Notes: generated from the sequence alone by a model not told the origin. A DNA stretch of 64,000 nt from Aureispira sp963837355 (GCA_963837355.1 CAWIMY010000007.1:744001-808000), one strand, 5' to 3'. Counted from the stretch's first letter, positions 8,294-17,151 are shown. A program made the numbers and translations.

Positions 8294-8549
8294 GGCACGA
8301 GTGCTAAATTACAAAGGCGCATTTTTGAAAACAGCTGTGCTATGCCTACACTTTTGAAGGCTGCTTTGATTGGAAAAAGAAAACCCTTATTCAAGTTGTG
8401 AAAACTTGAATAAGGGTAATTTATGATTGCTTTTGAGAAGCTCTACGGCACCTCAAATAATTACTAAAAATTATCATCTTCCTCCATCAAATCCATGCCT
8501 GTCAACCGAGCACATTCATTATATAATCGTTTTGGTTCTATGAATCCAT
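8106..8549. repeat. Homology arm of cassette T2 (long copy)
   Basis: It contains, in transcription order, an immunity-type C-terminal tail (about 8431-8549), a terminator hairpin, the pre-linker segment and the linker (8106-8283). It is nearly identical to 4730-5168. The immunity tail here is in a different frame from the end of gene I1, indicating that I1 originally ran into it. Confidence 0.85.
8373..8417 (-). terminator. Rho-independent terminator after I1
   Basis: On the minus strand a 15-bp stem (ACCCTTATTCAAGTT, loop TTCAC, then its complement, 8383-8417) is followed by a T-rich run (8373-8382). It would stop transcription of the active toxin/immunity pair before the orphan tips. Similar hairpins lie at 4993-5033 and 3284-3320. 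Confidence 0.75.
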
Positions 8550-8567
8550 CATCAATTTCAATAGCAG

Positions 8568-8888
8568 TTAGAACTTTTCTTGTGGTCGACTCAATTTTGG
8601 GTGATAATATTTGTCTTCCTTTTCATCGTAGGACAGTAAAAATTCACTCTTTTTCCAAGATACAAATGTTACTTTTAATTCTTCATCATTAATTGTTACC
8701 ATAGGAGTAACCTCGCCATTGTGCCAGTCTTTTTCTGTAAAGTTGAACGAAACCAACCAATGATCATAACTGTCGTATTTGCTTTTTTTGAAAAATCGTC
8801 CACTTTGTAATTTGAAAGGCTCCCAGTGACCTATGTCTTCCAGTGCTTTTTTTGCAAGTTCAATAGCTTCTTCTAATTTAAGATTCAT
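8568..8888 (-). CDS. Putative immunity protein I1 for the active toxin (106 aa, possibly frameshifted end)
   Basis: It starts 3 bp after the stop of the 817-aa carrier and has the size and helical start of an immunity protein (MNLKLEEAIELAKKALEDIG). It is presumed to block the zincin tip T1. Its last nine codons look out of frame. Adding one A to the AAAA run after the codons for YYHP gives IESTTRKVLTAIEIDDGF and runs on through the duplicated immunity tail to about 8450, making a protein some 38 residues longer. Either this is a recent deletion (or an assembly error), or the longer tail is a leftover of another gene. No family is recognised. Confidence 0.65.
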   Translation of the reverse strand: MNLKLEEAIELAKKALEDIGHWEPFKLQSGRFFKKSKYDSYDHWLVSFNFTEKDWHNGEVTPMVTINDEELKVTFVSWKKSEFLLSYDEKEDKYYHPKLSRPQEKF

Positions 8889-8891
8889 AAT

Positions 8892-11345
8892 TTATTGTTT
8901 ATATCTAACATCTCTATAGTATGGTTTTTCTAGTAATGAATCTAATTCATCAATAGAATTAAACTTGCCAGTTTCTTTTTTAGCTGTGTTTTTATAATAT
9001 CTATAAGAATCCACGAGTTCTTTTTCTGTCCATTTATCTCTAGTTTCCCATACTTTTTCCCAAACAGACTCTTCATGTTTCCAGTTAGGCGTTTCATAGT
9101 ACTTATTTTTGCCTAATTTTTTTAAATCTTCTAAATGCCATATTTCATGTTGAAGTGTTAGTTCCGTTACTTGTCTTCTTAGGTTTAACTTAGGTGGCGG
9201 ACCTGGATTAAAACTCCCTAATACATTTCTAGCATTCCAATCAATAAATTTCTTGGGATTGGTGGTTTCATCAATGAATTTAACTTCTAATTTGAAATTT
9301 TTGTATTTATAGGTTAAGTTTTTAACTCTCTTCTTTAAAGATCTTTTGGATAGCAACAAAGCATCATCCCACTCATTAATTATACGTCTTTCTAATTCTA
9401 AAATCTCATCCAATCCCCGCACCAAGTCATCCCCCGTCTTATTCCAAGTCTTCCGCAGCTCCTTCCGCAATTCTTGCGCCTTACTCGGAGGAACAATCGT
9501 TTCCCCCTTATAAACTGCCGCATAACTTTCTACCCCAGCATCATCCACCAAACGCACAAAAATAACGCCTTGCTCTTCCAAACGCGTTACCGCTGCAATA
9601 GGAAATTCAATTTTAGCGCTTTTTAACACCTCTAGCCCGACATCTACGGTTTTATAGGAAGTTTTGCTAAAGCGGGCGATGTTGATTTCTAGAATCATGC
9701 TCACCAAGACCTTTTTGAGGAAACTTCTCGTCGCGCCTACTGCCTTGCCCAATAAATTAGCCCCTCCCCGAATAACCGAGCGGAGCAATTGAGGGGCAGA
9801 AACCACGGCAATGGCTAGGCCTCCAATGGTGTAAATGCTCTCCCAAGTAGCTAAAAACTCTCGGCCTTCTGGCGTTTTCATCAGCTCTTCTCTGGCTCCT
9901 TGTACCAACAAATCTACGGTTGCCAAGCCCACATCTACCGCCGCCATTAGCAAAACCAACGGATTGCCAGAAGTAGCGAGCACTACAACCCCACCTATAA
10001 TAGCAATAATGTTAAATCCAGCGCGCAGGATGGCGTCTATATTTTCCCACTCGTCTTTGTAAGCCATGTCCTTGACCATAATAGCAGGGAAAGGAACCGT
10101 AATGGCGTCCGCTTCTCCAAAAGGAAACGTCACATTGACCAAGTCGAGGGGATGTAGGTATTCGGTCGTTCTACCAGGCTGGGTGTCCCACGCTTCGTAG
10201 GTCGTGCCATGTCTGAGGTTGCTGCGCGTGACCTTAGACTCTTGCGTCAAATTAAATCGATCATCAAACTTATCAGAGAAAAAAACATTGCTATCGACGC
10301 GGTGGGTGGCATCAAAGGTAAAATTAGAAACCGTTTCAAAGGCTAACTTTCGGGTGTCATAAACGCTAAACGTCATCGCTAACAACAGCGCGGCAAAAAT
10401 AGATTTTCGAGGCATAACTTCGCCTTCATGGGTCTCTTCTCCATTCAGCGACTCGTAAAAGCTCTTCAATAGCTTGGGTTGGCTATAAAGGAGGTTATAC
10501 AAATAACCATTACCGCCTTCTTGGGCGACGATTCCGCGCATCACCTTGATGATGTTGCTACTATTGTCCATAAACATACTGCTATGGTCATAGCGCAACA
10601 AAGCTTTTAAATCTTCCCACAATACTTCTTTGTCAAACGATTGCACTATAAAGTCAGGCAACTGCGAATAAAACCAGTCAATTTGTTCAAGGTTGTTGCG
10701 GTTCAGTTCCCGCTGTGCCGTTTGGAACTTATTGATCATAACGGACTTTATATCCTCCATGCCTATCTGTTGGATATAGTACTGAAAGGTAGTGGCATCA
10801 TTCGCTCTTAAAACAATGGCTTGGTATTTCTTTTTGCTGGTAACCGTAGTCGTAGCAATGTCGCTCCCAATGGTCGTGGTAGTCGTACCAAATTGCAAGT
10901 TCGCATCCCTGTAATAGTAATAAAGAACAAGGTCAATGCTTCGACTAGCCAAATCTACCCCAATGTAAAAAGCAGGTGTATAATCAATCTCGCAGATGCG
11001 CTTATTTAGTTGTGCGAAGTTGATAAGAGGTGGCGCATCGAAAATAATAATAGGCGCGACATAAGTGGCATCTGCTTCAATGAGGGCAATGCCACTTCGT
11101 TCTGCCAATGCTCGATCGGTCAAATAGTCGTCCCATCGGAACCGCTCTTCTTTCTTGTCGATTAAAAACTTCAACAATCTTTCGCCGTTTATCGCGCCAT
11201 CGTGAAAAAAAATGTCGTGCTCTCCGCAAATATTAGTGGTAAACGTACTGCCATTGCCAAAAGGGCTATTCTCAGCGACAGTATTGCCCATCTCCACAAG
11301 TGGATTGGACGTATATTGGTCATCAAAAAAATTATCAAAGGCCAT
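8892..11345 (-). CDS. Polymorphic toxin carrier T1 with zincin (HExxH) tip, 817 aa
   Basis: This is the full-length, presumably active toxin. Residues 1-430 form a region of unknown fold with no signal peptide. Residues about 430-560 contain hydrophobic helices (FNIIAIIGGVVVLATSG, YTIGGLAIAVVSA), common in pre-toxin regions that aid membrane passage. Residues about 588-647 are the linker shared with all orphan tips. The last ~170 residues are the toxin domain with QHEIWHLEDL (HExxH near residue 731), a zinc-metallopeptidase motif as in Tox-MPTase domains. It is followed 3 bp later by immunity-type gene I1 and preceded by the 1225-aa protein. How it is secreted is not evident: there is no VgrG, PAAR, Rhs or T9SS signal. 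The tip is exchangeable by recombination in the linker. Confidence 0.78.
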   Translation of the reverse strand: MAFDNFFDDQYTSNPLVEMGNTVAENSPFGNGSTFTTNICGEHDIFFHDGAINGERLLKFLIDKKEERFRWDDYLTDRALAERSGIALIEADATYVAPIIIFDAPPLINFAQLNKRICEIDYTPAFYIGVDLASRSIDLVLYYYYRDANLQFGTTTTTIGSDIATTTVTSKKKYQAIVLRANDATTFQYYIQQIGMEDIKSVMINKFQTAQRELNRNNLEQIDWFYSQLPDFIVQSFDKEVLWEDLKALLRYDHSSMFMDNSSNIIKVMRGIVAQEGGNGYLYNLLYSQPKLLKSFYESLNGEETHEGEVMPRKSIFAALLLAMTFSVYDTRKLAFETVSNFTFDATHRVDSNVFFSDKFDDRFNLTQESKVTRSNLRHGTTYEAWDTQPGRTTEYLHPLDLVNVTFPFGEADAITVPFPAIMVKDMAYKDEWENIDAILRAGFNIIAIIGGVVVLATSGNPLVLLMAAVDVGLATVDLLVQGAREELMKTPEGREFLATWESIYTIGGLAIAVVSAPQLLRSVIRGGANLLGKAVGATRSFLKKVLVSMILEINIARFSKTSYKTVDVGLEVLKSAKIEFPIAAVTRLEEQGVIFVRLVDDAGVESYAAVYKGETIVPPSKAQELRKELRKTWNKTGDDLVRGLDEILELERRIINEWDDALLLSKRSLKKRVKNLTYKYKNFKLEVKFIDETTNPKKFIDWNARNVLGSFNPGPPPKLNLRRQVTELTLQHEIWHLEDLKKLGKNKYYETPNWKHEESVWEKVWETRDKWTEKELVDSYRYYKNTAKKETGKFNSIDELDSLLEKPYYRDVRYKQ
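9405..9580. repeat. Linker homology arm in the active carrier
   Basis: These 176 bp encode RLEEQGVIFVRLVDDAG... to ...TWNKTGDDLVRGL and are nearly identical in DNA to the starts of the three orphan tips, while the sequences on both sides differ. It is the expected crossover site for tip replacement. The NKT/VRGL variant matches T2; T4 and T6 share NKK/VREL. Confidence 0.88.
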
Positions 11346-11390
11346 GAGTGGGTTGGTTTTTAGTGGAATAGAAACAACGCTTTACCAAGC

Positions 11391-11422
11391 GGGAAAAAGA
11401 AGACTTGACACTTCTTTTTCCC
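11391..11422 (-). terminator. Hairpin between the 1225-aa gene and the toxin carrier
   Basis: On the minus strand GGGAAAAAGAAG and CTTCTTTTTCCC form a 12-bp stem around an 8-base loop. No T run follows the stem, though its 3' arm is U-rich. It may attenuate rather than stop transcription, lowering toxin output relative to the upstream gene. Confidence 0.5.
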
Positions 11423-11450
11423 ACCGATAAAGACGGTGCTTATGGCTGGC

Positions 11451-14400
11451 TTACTCCGTTAAGCCCTCTAGCTTATTGTACTTTTCAATGGAGTCGGCGT
11501 AGCCAATTCTAGTACTTTTATCCTCCTCACAAAAACAAGGCAACCCTTCGTCTCCCAAGGGATTGCTATAATCTTGAACAATGGTCAAGGTACTGGGGAT
11601 TCTGGTTTCCCAAGTCGCTTCAATGACAGGAATTGGCCGTCCCGCATCATCGTATTTAATTTCATTGCCTTGTGCATCCACTTCTAAAGCCAGCTGTTCA
11701 TCAATGGCAGGGTAGAGGTCGTCTTGGCCGTCCAAGATAAAGCCGTCATTGTTCCACAAACGTCCTGTTTCCAAAAGAAACGCCACTGATTTTTCTAAAC
11801 CTGGCTTGACAGGCAGGACAATATTGGCCATGCCCGATTGTAAGAAGGCCAAGAAAATGTGATCGGCAGAAGCCTCAATATTCAACAAGTCCCCCCAGTT
11901 GTTTTCATCGTTCCAATAGTAAGGGAGGAAGGTGTAGGCCATGATTTCCCATTCAAAAGCTTGCTCCAAGAAACGCGCGTAGCGCAACTGCTCGTTGAGG
12001 TAGCTGTTGCTGGTGTATAAATTGAGCGTATTATTACAAGGGTCGGGTTGGTAGTAATCTCTACCAATCGGAAAATTAGGCAACCCTAACGTTTGGTAAT
12101 ATTTCTGCATAACTTGCTCAATAATCAAGCGTTTGATTTCTCGCTTTTCAATGGCTCTTGCTTTACTAGAAGGCAAGTTGTACTTAGGCGTTTCCGAATC
12201 TTTTGAAGCCGCGTCGTTCATTTCCTTTTGAAGGCAGGCTTCATAGACCGCGTCGTCGTAGGCTTGTAGCATTTCTTTATAAGAAGCCCACATGGAGGCA
12301 AAAAACTGCGCTCGGAATTCGTCAAAAGCTTCACTCTTAATTTCACATTCTGCCCAAATAGTCATCGCAAAATTACCCACATCTTCCGTCGCCACGGCAA
12401 TGGGTAAATATTCCTCTACAGGATCAAAAGCGGGTATGTTAATGGTGTGCAAGCCACCAAATGGAAGATTAATAACGATTGTTGTAGGGCTAGAGCCTCT
12501 CTTGAACGCATGAACAGACTCATCGCTGAAGGCATAAGAAGAGGTTCCAATAATTAAGTCTCCGTGTATGTTTTCCGTAGACCCATAGCGCTTGGCAGTA
12601 AAGCGGCAATCAAACCCCTTGCACACATAATCCGTCGGAATTTCGAACTCAAAATTTTTGGAGCCGTGCCAGAGTTTGCCACTAGCAGCTTGAGTACCTG
12701 TTTGGTAGAAATTCTCTGCAAAGGAACGGGCAATCTTGATATGACGAACGGGATATTTGTCAATCTCCAAGCCATAATAAGCGACCAAATCATCAAAGTT
12801 ATGCTCGGTAATGTCCCAATAGCGGTCAATATTTTGTTCTGTAGGGGAAAGCGGCTTTTCCAGTACTTTGGTACCACAGCCTTGCGCCTGATTTTTTTGT
12901 AGGTTTTGCACCAACAAATGTTTGTAATTGCGGGCAGGTTCGGGCAACATAAATTCATACATCAAGCGCTTGCCGTAGTTGACTAAGTCATTTTTGTAAA
13001 TCTTATCGACCCAACGGTAAACACCCGTCACGTGCTTGTTGCCCTTTCGGTTATCAAACCCATGTTTGTTTTTCTCCTCAAACTCTCGAATCATTTTAGA
13101 GGTGCGCTTAGAGGTATTTTTCTCTACCAAACGTTTCATTGCCCGTTGGGTAATTTCTTTAGCATACGCTTCCGACTCGTTAAAACTAGCCGAAGAAGAG
13201 GACGAAGAGGAGGTACTCAAAGAACCATTGATATTAAAATTAATCCCTGCCGTGTCTCCAAATTTATAAAAACCGCCTGCACTAGCGGAGGCCGCTGCAC
13301 TATCCGATTGGTCTTCTTGCAATACCCGAGAAATTTCTGACTGCACTTCATGCCGCTCAGCCGAGGTCGTATCCGACAAGTTTTCCGATTCGCGCTCTTG
13401 GGTGCTTTCGTTGGTCAACTCGCTTCTAATTAGGTTTCGCGTTTCGCGCTCTTTGTATTCGCGCGCCATGATATTCTCAATATGCGACACTTCGCCTTCC
13501 GTATAACAACAAAGGGTTTGATTGACTTTTTTGAATTCGGCAATTTTGACACCCATTACTCCAAATAGATTGGGTAGTGGAATACCTAGGTTTTTGGGAT
13601 TGGCTTGGGGGGCTTTGGTCGCTTCTATTTGCTCGGGCAAAACGTCTTCGTATCGAAAATTATTGTTGTAAGCAGGATCTTCCGTCTTGAAAGAGCCGTC
13701 CAAGGTAAACGCCTGCTTATTGGGCAGTGCAATTCCTTCTTCAAACAATTGTACGGTAACGTATTGATCGGTCTCATAAATAGGCTGTCGAGTACTCGCC
13801 GTCTGGGTTTTTCCATCGGCTGTTTTTACGGTAGCCTCTATTTGTCGTAGTTTGGTGGCAGAATGTTCGTAATAATGCGTGGCATAAATGCTATACAATT
13901 CTTTTTGCCCTTCGAGAGCAACGGCTTTAAATACATAAGCATTGTTCAGAGGGCGGTTTCTCAATGGAATTTGAATGCCTTGATGTACCAATGTTTTGGC
14001 GGTTTGTTTTTGGAGTAAACGGAATTTTTCTCGATTTAAATCGCCTATAGAGACGGCAATGGCTTGGCGGGTATCGGCCATGTAACGATGCTGGTCTGTT
14101 TTTAGGTATTGATAAATCGCCAAACTAGAAGCAGAGATTTGAGCACCTAAATAAGCGTCGTCCCAAGTATTTTTGGGCTGAAAATCAAAGGCTTCTATCT
14201 CTTGTCCACAAATTTTGATAGTACCTGCTTCATTGGTGATTTCTTGGGCGGATTGAAGAAGAGCTTCTACCTTAGCCTCATGGGCTTGCAAGGCTTCTTG
14301 GTACTCTTGATGGTTGTCGTGGACATAGCGTTTTTGGGCAGCGGCTATTTCTTCTAGTGCTTGTGTACGGGCACTGATTTTTTGTTGGAGCAGTGCTACC

Positions 14401-15128
14401 TCCAACTGCTCGGATAGAATGGATTTACTCTGTGCATCCAAATTGGCGGAAGGTTGATTGGAGTCCTCCTTAGACGATTCAAACAACTGTTGTGGCAACA
14501 CTACACTAGCCATTGCTGCTTTTTGCAAGCCTTCTAAGGGAAAAATATCGGAGCCTTCTACGACTTGGCGATAGTAGCGTAAAAAGTGATCAGTTTGCAA
14601 GAGGCGGACCAAGCCTTCGACTAGCGTTGCTGAATGGGCTATTTGGGTTTGATAGAATAAGTTTTCCCAGACCTCTAAGCGCTGTTCTTCTTGTAGTGTT
14701 GTTAATGTTGCTGTTTTCTGCGCCAGCTGTTCTTGCTGTAAGCGACCACGGTTTTCTCGTAGCCAAAACATGAAATTATACAAGGGCTCATTCAATTGGC
14801 GGACAGTAGACAGCGAGGTATACGGATGAAACACAGTCCCCGTATCGTCTTCTGTCGTCTGCTCCTTCATAGCGCGTTTGTTCGCTTTTTTAGCGCTTGC
14901 TTTACTCTTATCTACCGTAGCCCTGTCTGTAAACTTATTGGTGTGCTGTAATTGGTTGATGGGGGTACTGCTATCGCCTTGTAGAACAATACTTTTAGAG
15001 GGGTTAGGATGATGAACCAAACTGGCGCTGGCCCATTTTCCGTTATAAATTTTAGGGTTTTTTAATTGAACAAATCGAAACGCTTCTACGGTAATCGGAT
15101 TGGGGCGTTTCTCGCTTTGTAAATTCAT
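11451..15128 (-). CDS. Large toxin-locus protein of unknown function (1225 aa)
   Basis: This protein has no signal peptide or membrane segment and no domain I can name. Visible are Gln/Glu-rich coiled-coil stretches in the first third (around LTTLQEEQRLEVWENL and ALEEIAAAQKRYVHDN) and a charged segment around ERETRNLIRSELTNESTQ. A Ser-rich patch follows (LSTSSSSSSSASFNESEA), then a distinctive block with HGFDNRKGNKHVTGVYRW and YGKRLMYEFMLPEPA. I recall similar blocks in large uncharacterised bacterial proteins, but this is unverified. It precedes the toxin carrier by 105 bp in the same direction, so the two probably form one operon. A role in assembly, display or delivery of the toxin is inference. 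It was probably acquired with the toxin locus. Confidence 0.6.
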   Translation of the reverse strand: MNLQSEKRPNPITVEAFRFVQLKNPKIYNGKWASASLVHHPNPSKSIVLQGDSSTPINQLQHTNKFTDRATVDKSKASAKKANKRAMKEQTTEDDTGTVFHPYTSLSTVRQLNEPLYNFMFWLRENRGRLQQEQLAQKTATLTTLQEEQRLEVWENLFYQTQIAHSATLVEGLVRLLQTDHFLRYYRQVVEGSDIFPLEGLQKAAMASVVLPQQLFESSKEDSNQPSANLDAQSKSILSEQLEVALLQQKISARTQALEEIAAAQKRYVHDNHQEYQEALQAHEAKVEALLQSAQEITNEAGTIKICGQEIEAFDFQPKNTWDDAYLGAQISASSLAIYQYLKTDQHRYMADTRQAIAVSIGDLNREKFRLLQKQTAKTLVHQGIQIPLRNRPLNNAYVFKAVALEGQKELYSIYATHYYEHSATKLRQIEATVKTADGKTQTASTRQPIYETDQYVTVQLFEEGIALPNKQAFTLDGSFKTEDPAYNNNFRYEDVLPEQIEATKAPQANPKNLGIPLPNLFGVMGVKIAEFKKVNQTLCCYTEGEVSHIENIMAREYKERETRNLIRSELTNESTQERESENLSDTTSAERHEVQSEISRVLQEDQSDSAAASASAGGFYKFGDTAGINFNINGSLSTSSSSSSSASFNESEAYAKEITQRAMKRLVEKNTSKRTSKMIREFEEKNKHGFDNRKGNKHVTGVYRWVDKIYKNDLVNYGKRLMYEFMLPEPARNYKHLLVQNLQKNQAQGCGTKVLEKPLSPTEQNIDRYWDITEHNFDDLVAYYGLEIDKYPVRHIKIARSFAENFYQTGTQAASGKLWHGSKNFEFEIPTDYVCKGFDCRFTAKRYGSTENIHGDLIIGTSSYAFSDESVHAFKRGSSPTTIVINLPFGGLHTINIPAFDPVEEYLPIAVATEDVGNFAMTIWAECEIKSEAFDEFRAQFFASMWASYKEMLQAYDDAVYEACLQKEMNDAASKDSETPKYNLPSSKARAIEKREIKRLIIEQVMQKYYQTLGLPNFPIGRDYYQPDPCNNTLNLYTSNSYLNEQLRYARFLEQAFEWEIMAYTFLPYYWNDENNWGDLLNIEASADHIFLAFLQSGMANIVLPVKPGLEKSVAFLLETGRLWNNDGFILDGQDDLYPAIDEQLALEVDAQGNEIKYDDAGRPIPVIEATWETRIPSTLTIVQDYSNPLGDEGLPCFCEEDKSTRIGYADSIEKYNKLEGLTE

Positions 15129-15588
15129 GGTTATAGAGTTTGTTGATAAATAAAATGTGAATAGTAACGGGACATCGGTACCGCGAAGGGCCGTCGTAGC
15201 CCTACGAATAGGGCATACGGATTTCTAGTCGTTATTTTAGGTACGACTAGGTGCTTTCTGTTAGAAAATAGGAAGGTAAGGTCATTGAGCGGTTGGTTGA
15301 GCCGCGCTTTGACCTAAGAATTAAGTAGGCTTATTTTGAAAATGGATGGGGTTAAGGGTATGCTGGTTTAGTTTTTTCTAGGGTTAATAGTCATGGTTGT
15401 TTAGGTAGTAACCAATATAGGGCTAAAGTCATAGAAATGCAAGCTTTGTCGAAAAATTCCATCCAGTACGAGCGTTTTTTCAAGAAAAGAGCGGTTCAGT
15501 TTTAAGAAAAAAAGTTAGAAACGCCTAGTAAAAAAATGATAAACATCTATCTTACCGTTAATTCACCACCAATAAACCAACTAGTATT
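15129..15588. other. Divergent intergenic region with hairpins
   Basis: This 460-bp region separates the left-going toxin operon from the right-going DUF1877 gene and should hold both promoters. Two inverted repeats stand out near the toxin side: GCCCTAC/TAGGGC around 15197-15216 and CTAGTCGT...ACGACTAG around 15222-15251. They would lie in the 5' leader of the toxin operon. No clear TAnnTTTG box could be fixed. No gene is seen. Confidence 0.45.
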
Positions 15589-16119
15589 ATGAGTATGATT
15601 ATGCACTTGTTGCGGGTAGACCAGCTGCAGTTAGAAGCCTTTATGGAGGACAGCGATTTACTAGAAGATGTCTATTACGACGATGAAATGGGAGAAGGGC
15701 CAGCGTGGGTGTACTTAGACAAAGCTTGGGACGGCCTCTTATATATAATGACAGGGCGGGGCATTGCCGAACGCGTTACTCAGCAGGAATTGGAAGAACC
15801 ATTTATGCAACTGCGTGCGACCATCTACAACGAAAAAATGATTGATGAAGACCTAGAAATTGGTTATGGCCCTGCCACTTATGCCGATGTACAAGAAGTG
15901 CAGGAGCTCCACCAATTGCTACAAGCCACCAGCTCCGAAGACTTGTCAGACCGCTTTGACCCCGAAGCCATGACCCGTTTGGGAGTCTATCCTACAGGAA
16001 TATGGGACGATGATCCCAGAGGGAATTGGGAGTATTTATTAATACATTTTGAGTTGTTAAAAGAGTTTTATGCGGCAGCAGCAGCAGATAACCAAGCCGT
16101 TATTAGTATCATAAGTTAA
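15589..16119 (+). CDS. DUF1877 (YfbM-like) protein
   Basis: The 176-residue protein matches the DUF1877 layout: an MSMI start with LLRVDQLQLEAFMED, YLDKAWDGLLYIMTG in the middle, the GYGPATYADVQEVQEL block, DRFDPEAMTRLGVYPTGIWD, and a C-terminal helix (HFELLKEFYAAAAADNQ). E. coli YfbM belongs to this family, whose function is unknown. It is cytoplasmic and soluble. Length is typical. It stands alone, with a possible decayed stretch behind it. Confidence 0.88.
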   Translation: MSMIMHLLRVDQLQLEAFMEDSDLLEDVYYDDEMGEGPAWVYLDKAWDGLLYIMTGRGIAERVTQQELEEPFMQLRATIYNEKMIDEDLEIGYGPATYADVQEVQELHQLLQATSSEDLSDRFDPEAMTRLGVYPTGIWDDDPRGNWEYLLIHFELLKEFYAAAAADNQAVISIIS

Positions 16120-16497
16120 TACGAGGAGCCACGCGAAATCGGCTTTTTCGAAAGAAAAACAAGCTCACTTGGTACAACTTTTTATAAGAAAGGCATTATC
16201 CAAGCCATTCACAAAGGGCAATTTCACCATCCCGCTTATAACAAAACAGTAGCTGTTTTGAAAATTACGAGCGATCTTGCTTGTTTAGATTTTGGTGGAG
16301 CAATGGAGTCTAGCGCGAAGACTTTCGGGACGACCTTGCCGTTCAAAAGTACGGGAGAGATGATAATGTCGTAGTTATTCACCAAAAACTATTACTTTTA
16401 TAAAAAAAATATGATTCGTGGAACTACGCTCCTAATAGGGATGTTAAAGCCACGAAAGTAGCTAACTATTTTACCTAAACCCATAAAAACGAACACC
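16120..16497. other. Intergenic, with an 85-codon open stretch lacking a start
   Basis: Directly after the DUF1877 stop and in the same frame, codons remain open to about 16374 (reading PREIGFFERKTSSLGTTFYK and KGQFHHPAYNKTVAV). The composition is protein-like but there is no start codon. It may be the relic of a gene, or a former extension. I see nothing else except the short leader of the next lipoprotein. Confidence 0.3.
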
Positions 16498-17151
16498 ATG
16501 AAAATGATCCAATACCTACTATTGAGCCCCTTTTTTCTATTGCTTTTTGCTTGTGATCGCCCTGCTCCATCCAAAGAAGTGCTGCAAGATAAATTCGAAT
16601 TGGGAACGACAGCGGAAGGGCATTATCACAATGCTTATTTTGATCTTGATATTTACTTTGATCCCACTTGGAACGTTCAAAACAAGGAGCAGATCGAGTT
16701 GATTGAAGAAGCAGGAGAAAAAATAATGGTAGGGGAGAACGAAGCCTTACAAGCCGCTGCCGATGCCGCCTCTGTCAACACGGCTTATTTATTGAGCGTA
16801 TTCAAACACCCGTTGGGCGCGGCGGTAGAATACAATCCTAATTTCATTGCTATTGTAGAAAATGTGCGCGCCTTTCCAGGAATAGAAACGGGAGGTGATT
16901 ATATCTTTAATCTCAAAAAAGTACTGACGCAAACGACTATGGAGTATACTTATAAAGAGGTGTATGAAAGACGCGTTGGCAAAAAGATCTTTCATGTGTT
17001 GGAGGCAGAGACCAACTACATGGGCATGGAAATCCGACAACATTATCTGTGTGTCATTGAGCGTGGCTTCTGTCTGAGCTTTATCCTTTCTTTTAATTCC
17101 GAAAAGGAAAAAGAAGAATTGTATCAAATCATTGACAAGGTGAGAATATAA
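16498..17151 (+). CDS. Predicted lipoprotein of unknown function (217 aa)
   Basis: A type II signal peptide ends in a lipobox (LLLFACDRP), so the protein is lipid-anchored in the envelope. The mature part is a mixed alpha/beta domain of about 190 residues (YHNAYFDLDIYFDPTWN, then EAGEKIMVGENEALQAA, ending EKEELYQIIDKVRI). This layout occurs in Bacteroidota proteins of unknown role. It is monocistronic, with a strong terminator 17 bp behind the stop. No enzyme motif is visible. Confidence 0.75.
   Translation: MKMIQYLLLSPFFLLLFACDRPAPSKEVLQDKFELGTTAEGHYHNAYFDLDIYFDPTWNVQNKEQIELIEEAGEKIMVGENEALQAAADAASVNTAYLLSVFKHPLGAAVEYNPNFIAIVENVRAFPGIETGGDYIFNLKKVLTQTTMEYTYKEVYERRVGKKIFHVLEAETNYMGMEIRQHYLCVIERGFCLSFILSFNSEKEKEELYQIIDKVRI

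Noticed and set aside
8892..15128. Type VI or contractile-injection gene cluster
   Set aside because: No VgrG, PAAR, sheath, baseplate or Rhs repeat motifs are visible in either protein; only the toxin-tip logic is similar.
16131..16374. Open stretch of about 85 codons behind the DUF1877 gene
   Set aside because: It has no start codon and no recognisable family; listed only as spacer content.
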